Source: Xanthomonas sp. F10 (GTDB lineage Bacteria; Pseudomonadota; Gammaproteobacteria; Xanthomonadales; Xanthomonadaceae). From it: 64,000 nt of DNA. The stretch covers positions 620,001 to 684,000 of the forward strand of contig NZ_JACHNP010000002.1 of NCBI RefSeq assembly GCF_014206815.1, written 5' to 3'. A program made the position numbers and the translations under genes. Below the pieces are notes generated by a model. It saw nothing but the letters and a program-made list of their open reading frames with translations, made no database searches and was not told where the DNA came from. Positions 39,358 through 47,307 of the stretch are shown here, in pieces (within the stretch, counting starts at the first letter, position 1; each line of letters opens with the position of its first letter).

Positions 39358-39890
39358 GTCGGCAGCGGATTGTCAGGATGCTCGCCGCGGGCGCGCTGGC
39401 GCTTGTGCTCGGCGCGTGCGGCCGCAGCATCACCAGCACGCCTGGCGATGCGCCGAACCTGGAGAACTGGGTGAAGGAAGTGCGCGCGCGGCCGGCGCAG
39501 CCGCTGGAGCCGCTGCCGGTGATGCAGCAGTTCGAAACCTTCGAGTATGCGGCGCAGGGCCTGCGCGATCCGTTCAGCGATGCCTGGGCCAGCCCCGACG
39601 GCAGCAGCGGCCTGCGCCCGGACCCGAACCGCCGCAAGGAACCGCTGGAGCAGTTCCCGCTGGACAGCCTCAACATGGTCGGCACGCTGGGGAGTGGCGC
39701 GGGCCAAGTCGCGCTGGTGATGGCGCCGGACAAGGTGACCTACCGCGTGCGTCCCGGCGTGTACATGGGGCAGAGCGATGGCCGCGTGACCGGGGTGCAC
39801 GAGGATCGCATCGATTTGATTGAACTGGTGCCGGATGGCGCCGGCGGCTGGTTGGAACGTCCCGCCTCCGTCGCGCTGGACGATCAATGA
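39354..39890 (+). CDS. pilP: type IV pilus lipoprotein PilP
   Basis: A 178-residue inner-membrane lipoprotein: signal peptide LAAGALALVLGAC with lipobox LGAC. A flexible linker of about 60 residues precedes the HR-type beta domain (LDSLNMVGTLGSGAGQVALVMAPDKVTYRVRPGVYMG). PilP bridges the PilNO complex to the secretin PilQ. ATGA overlap with pilO. Confidence 0.96.
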   Translation: MSRQRIVRMLAAGALALVLGACGRSITSTPGDAPNLENWVKEVRARPAQPLEPLPVMQQFETFEYAAQGLRDPFSDAWASPDGSSGLRPDPNRRKEPLEQFPLDSLNMVGTLGSGAGQVALVMAPDKVTYRVRPGVYMGQSDGRVTGVHEDRIDLIELVPDGAGGWLERPASVALDDQ

Positions 39891-41806
39891 TTGATTATGG
39901 GGATAGCACGATGACTTTTTCCAAAGCCCTGAGCCTGCGCCCCATCCGGCGCCACGCGACGATGCGGCTATGCGCGTTGGGGTTGGCGGCGATGCTCGGG
40001 AACGCGGTCGTCGCCAGCGCGGCACCGGCCACTGCGGCTGCGGCCACGCCTGCCGCAGCGGCGGCGACGCCGGCCAAGCTCACCGTGTCGAAGGTCGACT
40101 TCAAGCGCGGCGACGGCGGTGCGGGGCGGCTGATCCTGTCCTTCAACGGCGCCGGCGCCAGCCCGGACCTGCGCACGCAGGGCAACAACGTGGTGGTCGA
40201 TGTCGGCAATGCCGTGCTGCCGCCGGAGCTGCAGCGGCCGCTCAACGTCACCGACTTCGCCACCCCGGTGCAGCGCATCGATGCCAAGCCCTATGCGGGC
40301 GGCGCGCAGCTGACGCTGAGCACCAACGGCCCGTTCGAGTCGCTGGCCTACCAGTCGGGCAACGAATACGTGGTCGAGATCACCCCGCGCGCCGCTGCGC
40401 CGGCCGTCGGCGCGGTCACCGCGGCCACGGTCAGCCAGGCCGCCGCGCAGGTGGCCGAGCGCGGCTACAGCGGCAAGCCGGTGACCTTCAACTTCCAGGA
40501 CGTGCCGGTGCGCACGGTGCTGCAGCTGATCGCCGAGGAATCCAATCTCAACATCGTCGCGTCCGACACCGTGCAGGGCAGCGTCACCCTGCGCCTGGTC
40601 AACGTGCCGTGGGACCAGGCGCTGGACATCGTGCTGCGCGCCAAGGGCCTGGACAAGCGCCGCGACGGCAAGGTGATCTGGGTCGCGCCGCAGCAGGAAC
40701 TGGCCAAGTTCGAACAGGACAAGGAAGACGCGCGCATCGCGATCGAGAACCGCGAGGACCTGATCACCGACTACGTGCAGATCAACTATCACAGCGCCAC
40801 GGCGATCTTCAAGGCGCTGACCGAGGCCAAGGGCATCGGTGGCGGTGGTGGTGGCGGTAGTGGCGGCTCGGGTGGTGGCGGCAACAGCCAGAACGACAAC
40901 GGCTTCCTGTCGCCGCGCGGACGCATCGTCGCCGACGAGCGCACCAACACGCTGATGATCAGCGACATCCCGAAGAAGGTCGCGCAAATGCGCGAGCTGA
41001 TCAATGTGATCGATCGACCGGTCGACCAGGTGCTGATCGAGGGGCGTATCGTCATCGCCACCGATACCTTCGCCCGCGACCTGGGCGCCAAGTTCGGTGT
41101 CGGCGCAACACGCACCTATGGAGACAATGTCGCCACGGTCGGAAGCAACGCAGCCGGTGGCGGCGTCAATACGCGTGGCCTCAATGTCGATCTGAGCGGC
41201 CCGACCTTCACCAGCGCGCAGACCCTGCCCAGCCTCGCATACACCCTGCTCGGCAAGAACTTCAATCTGGATCTGCAACTGTCTGCCCTGCAAGAAGAAG
41301 GGCGGGGTGAAGTCATTTCCAATCCGCGCATCGTGACCTCCAACCAGCGCGAGGCAGTGATCCGGCAAGGCAAGGAAATCGGCTATGTCACGATCACCGG
41401 TGGAACCGCCGGAACCGCGGCGACGCCCAACGTACAGTTCAAGGAAGTATTGCTGGAGCTGAAGGTGACGCCGACCATCACCGACGACAATCGTGTGTTC
41501 TTGAACATGAACGTCAAGAAAGACGAAGTCGAGCGCTACGTGGTCTTGCAGAACTACGGCACCGTGCCGGAAATCAATCGCCGCGAGATCAATACCGCCG
41601 TGCTGGTCGACGATGGTCAGACGGTGGTGATCGGTGGTGTCTACGAGTTCAACGATCGCAGCAGTGTCTCCAAGGTGCCGTTCCTGGGCGATGTGCCGTT
41701 CCTGGGTAACTTGTTCAAGAAGCGCGGCCGCAACAAGACCAAGGCAGAGCTACTGATCTTCGTCACCCCGAAGGTGATGCACGTGGCCAAGCGCGCGTCG
41801 GCCTGA
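39887..41806 (+). CDS. pilQ: type IV pilus secretin PilQ
   Basis: A 639-residue outer-membrane secretin that forms the pilus pore. Signal peptide ends near ASAAPA. AMIN domain (about 65-175, SKVDFKRGDGGAGRLILSF), STN/N0 domain (VTFNFQDVPVRTVLQLIAEESNLNIV), N1-type domain interrupted by a Gly/Ser-rich loop (about 316-332), then the secretin core with VEVTP-like VTPTITDDNRVFLNMNVKKDE and GQTVVIGGVYEF. The ATG at 39887 overlaps pilP by 4 bp like its neighbours; ATG 39911 (MTFSKAL) is a plausible alternative. Only one AMIN domain is seen, where many PilQs have two. Confidence 0.96.
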   Translation: MIDYGDSTMTFSKALSLRPIRRHATMRLCALGLAAMLGNAVVASAAPATAAAATPAAAAATPAKLTVSKVDFKRGDGGAGRLILSFNGAGASPDLRTQGNNVVVDVGNAVLPPELQRPLNVTDFATPVQRIDAKPYAGGAQLTLSTNGPFESLAYQSGNEYVVEITPRAAAPAVGAVTAATVSQAAAQVAERGYSGKPVTFNFQDVPVRTVLQLIAEESNLNIVASDTVQGSVTLRLVNVPWDQALDIVLRAKGLDKRRDGKVIWVAPQQELAKFEQDKEDARIAIENREDLITDYVQINYHSATAIFKALTEAKGIGGGGGGGSGGSGGGGNSQNDNGFLSPRGRIVADERTNTLMISDIPKKVAQMRELINVIDRPVDQVLIEGRIVIATDTFARDLGAKFGVGATRTYGDNVATVGSNAAGGGVNTRGLNVDLSGPTFTSAQTLPSLAYTLLGKNFNLDLQLSALQEEGRGEVISNPRIVTSNQREAVIRQGKEIGYVTITGGTAGTAATPNVQFKEVLLELKVTPTITDDNRVFLNMNVKKDEVERYVVLQNYGTVPEINRREINTAVLVDDGQTVVIGGVYEFNDRSSVSKVPFLGDVPFLGNLFKKRGRNKTKAELLIFVTPKVMHVAKRASA

Positions 41807-41832
41807 GTTTGCAAAACGCAGGCGGGATCCTC

Positions 41833-41868
41833 CGACGGGAGAGGCGCAAGCCTCTCCCGTCGTCGTTT
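41833..41868 (+). terminator. Rho-independent terminator after pilQ
   Basis: CGACGGGAGAGG-CGCAAG-CCTCTCCCGTCG, a 12-bp perfect stem followed by TCGTTT. It ends the pilMNOPQ transcript. Confidence 0.85.
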
Positions 41869-41960
41869 ACGCCGCATGGATGAGGAAAACCTGAATTCAC
41901 AGCACGTGGCGGCGGCCGCGCGCGGAACCATTTTCACCGGTGATCGGTCAGACTGCGCAA

Positions 41961-42980
41961 ATGAACACGTCCTCCTCGCCCCTCGATTCCCCGCCGGCCG
42001 CGCCCGAGCAGCAGCGCCTGCACGCCGCCTTCGTCGCCCTGCGCGACGGCCTGTCCCAGACCATCGTCGGCCAATCGGCGCTGGTGGAGCGCTTGCTGAT
42101 CGCGCTGCTCGCCGACGGCCATCTTTTGGTCGAAGGCGCGCCCGGTCTGGCCAAGACCACGGCGATTCGCGCCCTGGCCTCGCGCCTGGAAGCGGACTTC
42201 GCCCGCGTGCAGTTCACGCCGGACCTGCTCCCGGCCGACCTCACCGGGACCGAGGTGTGGCGTCCGCAGGAAAGCCGCTTCGAGTTCCTACCCGGGCCGA
42301 TCTTCCATCCAATCCTGCTTGCCGACGAGATCAACCGAGCGCCGGCCAAGGTGCAATCGGCGCTGCTCGAAGCGATGGGCGAGCGCCAGGTTACCGTCGG
42401 CCGGCATACGTACGCGCTGCCGAAGCTGTTCCTGGTCATGGCGACGCAGAACCCGATCGAGCAGGAAGGGACCTTCCCGCTGCCGGAGGCGCAGTTGGAT
42501 CGCTTCCTGATGCATGTGCGGATCGGTTATCCGGAAGCGGCGGCGGAAGCGGAGATCCTGCGCCTGGCGCGCGAGCGCGCACGCGAGACGCTGGAGGCGG
42601 GGGAGGCGCCGTCGCCGCGCATGCCGCTGGAAGACGTGTTCGCCGCACGCCGTGCGGTGCTGGCGCTGCACATGGCGCCGCCGCTGGAGCGTTATCTGAT
42701 CGAACTGGTGCTGGCTTCGCGCGACGCCAGCGGCTATGACGCCGCGTTGGCGCGGCGCATCGCCTGGGGCGCGAGCCCGCGCGGCTCGATCGCGCTGGAG
42801 CGTTGCGCGCGCGCTCGGGCCTGGCTGGCCGGACGCGATTTCGTCACGCCCGACGACGTGCGCGCGGTCGCCGCCGACGTGCTGCGCCACCGGGTGTTGC
42901 CTAGCTACGAAGCCACCGCCGAAGGCTGGGATGGCGATCGCCTGGTCGCCGCGCTGCTGGACAAGGTGCCGCCGCCGTGA
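41961..42980 (+). CDS. MoxR family AAA+ ATPase
   Basis: A 339-residue MoxR ATPase, usually a chaperone for VWA-domain proteins encoded next to it. Walker A GAPGLAKT (residues 59-66), Walker B LLADEINRAPAKVQSALLEAM, sensor 1 MATQNPIEQEGTFPLPEAQLDRF, and the C-terminal lid with SPRGSIALERCARARA. An operon of DUF58, DUF4381, two VWA proteins and BatD follows, the layout of the Bat (aerotolerance) locus. A start at 41961 gives family length. Confidence 0.95.
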   Translation: MNTSSSPLDSPPAAPEQQRLHAAFVALRDGLSQTIVGQSALVERLLIALLADGHLLVEGAPGLAKTTAIRALASRLEADFARVQFTPDLLPADLTGTEVWRPQESRFEFLPGPIFHPILLADEINRAPAKVQSALLEAMGERQVTVGRHTYALPKLFLVMATQNPIEQEGTFPLPEAQLDRFLMHVRIGYPEAAAEAEILRLARERARETLEAGEAPSPRMPLEDVFAARRAVLALHMAPPLERYLIELVLASRDASGYDAALARRIAWGASPRGSIALERCARARAWLAGRDFVTPDDVRAVAADVLRHRVLPSYEATAEGWDGDRLVAALLDKVPPP

Positions 42981-43047
42981 CCGGGTGCAGGTACGCGCGC
43001 CCTGATGCAGGGCTGACTGCCGCCCGCCTTCGCACGGAGTAACGACG

Positions 43048-43980
43048 ATGGCACCGCAGCCGACCGCGCCGGGCATGCCGCAGGCCGCCGCGCCGGCCGA
43101 GCAGGGCGTTCGCCCCAGCCTGACCGAACTGGTGGCGTTGCGCGCGGCCGTCGCGCGGGTGCCGCCGCCGCGTCGCGGCCGTCACGGCCTCAGTGGCGCC
43201 GCCCCGTCGCCGATGCGTGGGCGAGGCATGGAGTACGCCGAATCGCGCGAATACGTGGTGGGCGACGACGTCCGGCACATCGACTGGCGGCTGACCGCGC
43301 GCAGCGGCCGCACCCACACCAAGTTGTTCCAGGCCGAGCGCGAACGGCTCAGCCTGATCGTGGCCGATACCGCGCCGTCGCTGTATTTCGGTACGCGCGT
43401 CCGCTTCAAGTCGGTGCAGGCGGCGCGTGCCGGGGCCGTGGCCGCATGGGCGGCGCAGCGCCAGGGCGATCGCCTGGCCGCGCTGCGCGGCAGCCGCAGC
43501 GAAGCGCCGGTGCCGCCGGCCTCCGGACCGCGCGGGGTGCTGCGCGTCCTCGATGCGCTGGCGCGCTGGTATGCGCAGCCGCCGCAGGACGACGCCGGCC
43601 TGGGCATGGCCCTGGATCATGCGGCCAAGTTGCTGCGTCCAGGATCGCGCCTGACCGTGCTGGCCGATCCGGCCAGCGCCCAGGCGGTTCCCGCCGCGCG
43701 CTGGGCCGGACTGGCGCTGCACAACGACGTCGAGTTGATCCTGCTCGCCGATCCGCTGGAAGTGCAGCCGCCGCGCGCGGCCCTGCCGTTCTGGGCGAGT
43801 GGCCGCCGCGTGGAAGTGGATCTGCTGGCGAGCACCGCGCAACAGCGCTGGCGCGCGCAGTTCGTGCAGCCGCTGGAAACCCTGGCTGCGGAACTGCCGG
43901 GCCGTGGCGTGCAGGTGCGGGTACTGCTGAGCGACGCGCCCAGCGAATCGTGGTTGCTGCCGGTGGGGGCGATGGCATGA
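43048..43980 (+). CDS. DUF58 domain protein
   Basis: A 310-residue protein with a DUF58 domain. The core signature is GRGMEYAESREYVVGDDVRHIDWRLTARSGRTHTKLFQAERER (residues about 58-100, quoted in part), followed by a VWA-like fold starting LSLIVADTAPSLYFG. The MIDAS serine pattern is not intact (DTAPS), as in many DUF58 proteins. The N-terminus is cytosolic with no membrane helix. DUF58 genes almost always follow moxR and precede VWA membrane proteins; the substrate is unknown. Confidence 0.92.
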   Translation: MAPQPTAPGMPQAAAPAEQGVRPSLTELVALRAAVARVPPPRRGRHGLSGAAPSPMRGRGMEYAESREYVVGDDVRHIDWRLTARSGRTHTKLFQAERERLSLIVADTAPSLYFGTRVRFKSVQAARAGAVAAWAAQRQGDRLAALRGSRSEAPVPPASGPRGVLRVLDALARWYAQPPQDDAGLGMALDHAAKLLRPGSRLTVLADPASAQAVPAARWAGLALHNDVELILLADPLEVQPPRAALPFWASGRRVEVDLLASTAQQRWRAQFVQPLETLAAELPGRGVQVRVLLSDAPSESWLLPVGAMA

Positions 43981-44444
43981 GTCCGCAGCAACTGCCCCTG
44001 CGCGATGTGCATCTGCCGCCGGCGCCGGCCTGGTGGCCGCCCGCACCGGGCTGGTGGATGCTGGCGGCAGTGCTGCTGCTGGCGATCGCCGTGGTGCTGG
44101 TCGTGTGGATACGCCGGCGCCAGCGCGTGCAGCGCTGGCAGCGCCAGTTCGACGCGGCAACGCGCGCGGGCGAGCCGCCGGCGCAGGTGGCCGCGGTGTC
44201 GGAGTTGCTGCGGCGCGCGGCGCAACGTCGCGATCCCGCCGCGGCGACATTGCAGGGCGAAGACTGGCTGCGGTTCCTGGACGGTGGCGACAAGCGCCAG
44301 GCGTTCTCGGCCGGCCCGGGCCGTGTGCTGCTCGATGGCGGCTATCGGCCCAGCGTGGACCCGGCACAGGTGCAGGCGTTGCTGCCGCTGGCCCGGCGCC
44401 GGTTCCTGGTGCTGATGGCGCCGCGACGTGGAGGACGGCGATGA
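43977..44444 (+). CDS. DUF4381 membrane protein
   Basis: A 155-residue protein with one membrane helix (WWMLAAVLLLAIAVVLVVWI, about 26-47) flanked by a proline/tryptophan-rich N-terminus (PPAPAWWPPAPGWW) and a basic cytosolic side (RRRQRVQRWQRQF). The cytosolic part has LLRRAAQRRDPAAATLQGEDWLRFLDGG, the DUF4381 hallmark. ATGA overlap with the DUF58 gene and again with the next VWA gene. Probably an accessory subunit of the Bat complex; no biochemical role is known. Confidence 0.9.
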   Translation: MSPQQLPLRDVHLPPAPAWWPPAPGWWMLAAVLLLAIAVVLVVWIRRRQRVQRWQRQFDAATRAGEPPAQVAAVSELLRRAAQRRDPAAATLQGEDWLRFLDGGDKRQAFSAGPGRVLLDGGYRPSVDPAQVQALLPLARRRFLVLMAPRRGGRR

Positions 44445-45463
44445 GCCTGTTGCCGTCGTCGTGGCAGAGCCTCAGCGACCTGGTGGCCGGCTTCGTCTGG
44501 CCCTGGATGTGGCTGGCGATGCCGCTGCCCTTGCTGGCTAACCTGCTGCTGCCGGCACGCCGCGGCAATGCGCCGGCCTTGCGCGTGCCCTATGGCGAGC
44601 GCCTGCAGGCCGTGGCCGCCGCGCCGGTGCGCGGTGGGCTGTGGCGTGCCAGCGCGTGGCTGGCATGGCTGGCGTGGTTCTGCCTGTGCGCGGCGGCGGC
44701 GCGGCCGCTGCAACTGGGCGAGCCCATCGCGCCGCCGCAGCAGGCGCGGCAGCTGATGCTGGCGGTGGATCTGTCCGGCAGCATGAGCGAGCCGGACATG
44801 AGCCTGGGCGGGCGCGTGGTCGATCGTTTGACCGCGGCCAAGGCGGTGCTGGCCGATTTCCTCGACCGCCGCGACGGCGACCGCATCGGCCTGCTGGTGT
44901 TCGGCCAGCAGGCGTATGCGCTGACCCCGCTGACCGCAGACCTGGCCACGGTGCGCGACCAGTTGCGCGACAGCGTGGTCGGCCTGGCCGGGCGCGAGAC
45001 CGCGCTGGGCGATGCGATCGCGCTGGCGGTCAAGCGCCTGCGCGAGCAGAAGCAGGGCGAGCGCGTGCTGATCGTGCTCACCGACGGCGTCAACACCGCC
45101 GGCGTGCTCGACCCGCTGAAGGCCGCCGAACTGGCCAAGGCCGAACACGTGCGCGTCTATACCATCGCCTTCGGTGGCGATGGCGGCATGTCGTTGTTCG
45201 GCCTGCCGATCCCGGGGAGCGGCGGCGACGATCAGGTCGACGAGGACACGCTGCGCAAGATCGCGCAGGACACCGGTGGGCGCTTCTTCCGCGCCCGCGA
45301 CACCGCCGAGCTGGCCTCGATCTACGCCGAGCTGGACCGGCTCGAGCCGGTACGGTCTGCTGGCCCGGCGGTGCGGCCACGGATCGAACGCTACGCCTGG
45401 CCGCTGGGCGCGGCGTTGGCCCTGGCGTTGCTGTCCTTCATCTGGCCCTGGAGGCGGCAATGA
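44441..45463 (+). CDS. VWA-domain membrane protein (BatA-like)
   Basis: A 340-residue protein with two N-terminal membrane helices, a VWA domain, and a C-terminal helix (ALALALLSFIWPW). The MIDAS is intact: DLSGS at 110-114 (DxSxS), the Thr in LAGRETALGDAIALA, and the Asp in VLTDGVN. It should therefore bind a divalent metal and a partner's acidic residue. The topology places the VWA domain between TM2 and TM3 in the periplasm or cytosol by the usual BatA model. ATGA-coupled to both neighbours. Confidence 0.93.
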   Translation: MSLLPSSWQSLSDLVAGFVWPWMWLAMPLPLLANLLLPARRGNAPALRVPYGERLQAVAAAPVRGGLWRASAWLAWLAWFCLCAAAARPLQLGEPIAPPQQARQLMLAVDLSGSMSEPDMSLGGRVVDRLTAAKAVLADFLDRRDGDRIGLLVFGQQAYALTPLTADLATVRDQLRDSVVGLAGRETALGDAIALAVKRLREQKQGERVLIVLTDGVNTAGVLDPLKAAELAKAEHVRVYTIAFGGDGGMSLFGLPIPGSGGDDQVDEDTLRKIAQDTGGRFFRARDTAELASIYAELDRLEPVRSAGPAVRPRIERYAWPLGAALALALLSFIWPWRRQ

Positions 45464-47307
45464 CCCGCGTGGTGGAATTTCTCCAGGCCCTGCACCTGTT
45501 GCGCCCGGAGTGGCTGTGGGCGCTGCTGTTGCTGCCGTTGCTGGGCTGGAGCTGGTGGCGTCGGCGTCGGCGCCGCGACATCTGGCGGCGCACGGTGGAC
45601 CCGCATCTGCTGCCGCACCTGCTGGCGCGCGGCGATGCCAAGGGTCGCGCCGGCCTGTTGCTGGGTGCGCTGGGCTATGCGTTGGCCGTGCTGGCGCTGG
45701 CCGGGCCGAGCTGGCGCCAGGAACAGCAGCCGCTGTGGCAGGCGCGCACGCCGTTGGTGATCGCGCTGGATCTGTCCGCGCAGATCGATGCGCGCGACCT
45801 GCCGCCGTCGCGGCTGTTGCAGGCGCGGGCCAAGCTGGCGCGGCTGCTGCACGAGCGCGCCGGCGGCGAAGTGGCGCTACTGGCGTATGCCGGCGAGCCG
45901 TACACGGTGGCGCCGCTGACCGACGACGCGGCGAACGTGGGCCTGTTCCTCGACGCGCTGTCGCCGCAGGTGATGCCGGTGGCGGGGCAGCGGACCGACC
46001 TGGCGATCGACTGGGCAGCGCAGTTGCTGCGCCAGGCCGGTTTCTCCCGCGGCGACATCCTGGTGCTCAGCGATCAGGCCGATGCGCAGGCGCAGCAGGC
46101 GGCGGCACATGCGGCCGGGCAGGGCTATCACGTGTCCGCGCTGGGATTGGGCACGGCGCAGGGCGCTGCCTACCGCGACGACCAGGGCCGGCTGGCGCAC
46201 GCGCAACTGGATGCAGGCTCGCTGCGTGCGCTGGCCACGGCCGGCGCGGGGCGTTATGCCGCGTTGACGCCCGACGATAGCGACCTGCGCGCACTGGGCG
46301 TGTTGCGGCCGCAGGAAGCGGACGCCACGGCCGCCGACGAAAGCCATGGCCGGGTCTGGCTCGACCAGGGTTACTGGTTGTTGCCACCGCTGATGTTGCT
46401 GGCCCTGCTGGCGTTTCGCCGGCGCGGCGGCGCGGCGGTGCTGCTGTTGGTGTTGGTGCCGTTGGCGCTGCCGGAACCGGCCCAGGCCCAGCCAGCGGCG
46501 CAGGCACAGGCAGCCACTCCCGCTCCCGTTGCAGGCGGCTGGTGGGAGCGTGCCGACCAGGTCCGTCAGCAGCGGCTGGACGCCGGCGTGCAGGCGTATC
46601 GCAAAGGTGACTTCGCCGCCGCCCAACAGCAGTTCGAAGGCATCGACAGCGATGCCGGTTGGTACAACCTCGGCAATGCGCTGGCGCGCCAGGGCCGTTA
46701 CGACGAGGCGATCGACGCGTACGACAAGGCGCTGAAGCTGCATCCGCAGATGGCCGATGCGATCGCCAACCGCGCTGCGGTGGAGGCCGCGCGCAAGCGT
46801 CAGTCGTCGCAGAACTCCAAGTCCGGCCAGCAGGGCAAGGACGGCCAGCAGCAGAAGAACGGTCAGCAACAGAACGGTCAGCAACAGAACGGACAGCAGC
46901 AGTCGGGCCAGCAGCAGAATGGTCAGCAGCAGAATGGTCAGCAGAAGGACCAGCAGCAAGCGCAGGGTGGCCAGCAGCAGAACGGCAAGCAGCGCGACGG
47001 CCAGCAGGGGCGCGACGGCGCCAGGGACGCACAGCAGGCGCCACCGAAGCCAGGCGATGCGCAGGCGCAACAGCGGGCCGATGCGGCGCAGCGCCAGCAG
47101 ATGCAGCAGGCGATGGCGCAGCAGGGCGGCACCGACAAGCAGGCCGCCGAACGCGCGGCTGCCGCCGCGAACGAGACGCCGCAGCAGCGCGAGCAGCGCC
47201 AGGCGGTGGAGGCGTGGTTGCGGCGGGTACCGGACGATCCGGGCAATCTGCTGCGCGCCAAATTCAGGCTGGAACACGAACGCAGGCAGCGGGAACAGGA
47301 ACCATGA
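45460..47307 (+). CDS. fused VWA-TPR membrane protein (BatB/BatC-like)
   Basis: A 615-residue fusion. Two N-terminal helices, then a VWA domain whose MIDAS is degenerate: DLSAQ at 104-108, with Gln replacing the second Ser, and LSDQAD where other VWA proteins have TDG. A third and fourth helix (about 305-340) precede a TPR module (GWYNLGNALARQGRYDEAIDAYDKAL). A very Gln/Asn/Gly-rich segment (about 460-510) and a charged helical tail ending RVPDDPGNLLRAKFRLEHERR follow. In Bacteroides batB and batC are separate genes. ATGA-coupled to the BatA gene. Confidence 0.9.
   Translation: MTRVVEFLQALHLLRPEWLWALLLLPLLGWSWWRRRRRRDIWRRTVDPHLLPHLLARGDAKGRAGLLLGALGYALAVLALAGPSWRQEQQPLWQARTPLVIALDLSAQIDARDLPPSRLLQARAKLARLLHERAGGEVALLAYAGEPYTVAPLTDDAANVGLFLDALSPQVMPVAGQRTDLAIDWAAQLLRQAGFSRGDILVLSDQADAQAQQAAAHAAGQGYHVSALGLGTAQGAAYRDDQGRLAHAQLDAGSLRALATAGAGRYAALTPDDSDLRALGVLRPQEADATAADESHGRVWLDQGYWLLPPLMLLALLAFRRRGGAAVLLLVLVPLALPEPAQAQPAAQAQAATPAPVAGGWWERADQVRQQRLDAGVQAYRKGDFAAAQQQFEGIDSDAGWYNLGNALARQGRYDEAIDAYDKALKLHPQMADAIANRAAVEAARKRQSSQNSKSGQQGKDGQQQKNGQQQNGQQQNGQQQSGQQQNGQQQNGQQKDQQQAQGGQQQNGKQRDGQQGRDGARDAQQAPPKPGDAQAQQRADAAQRQQMQQAMAQQGGTDKQAAERAAAAANETPQQREQRQAVEAWLRRVPDDPGNLLRAKFRLEHERRQREQEP
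46840..46990 (+). repeat. CAGCAGAAYGGT-type microsatellite in the VWA-TPR gene
   Basis: About ten imperfect 12-15-bp units (CAGCAGAACGGT and variants) encode runs of QQNGQ. The array is in frame, so gain or loss of units would change tail length without a frameshift. Confidence 0.75.

Noticed and set aside
46840-46990. Repeat array as a CRISPR or sequencing artefact
   Set aside because: The units are 12-15 bp, in frame and encode QQNGQ within an otherwise intact protein, so it is a coding microsatellite.
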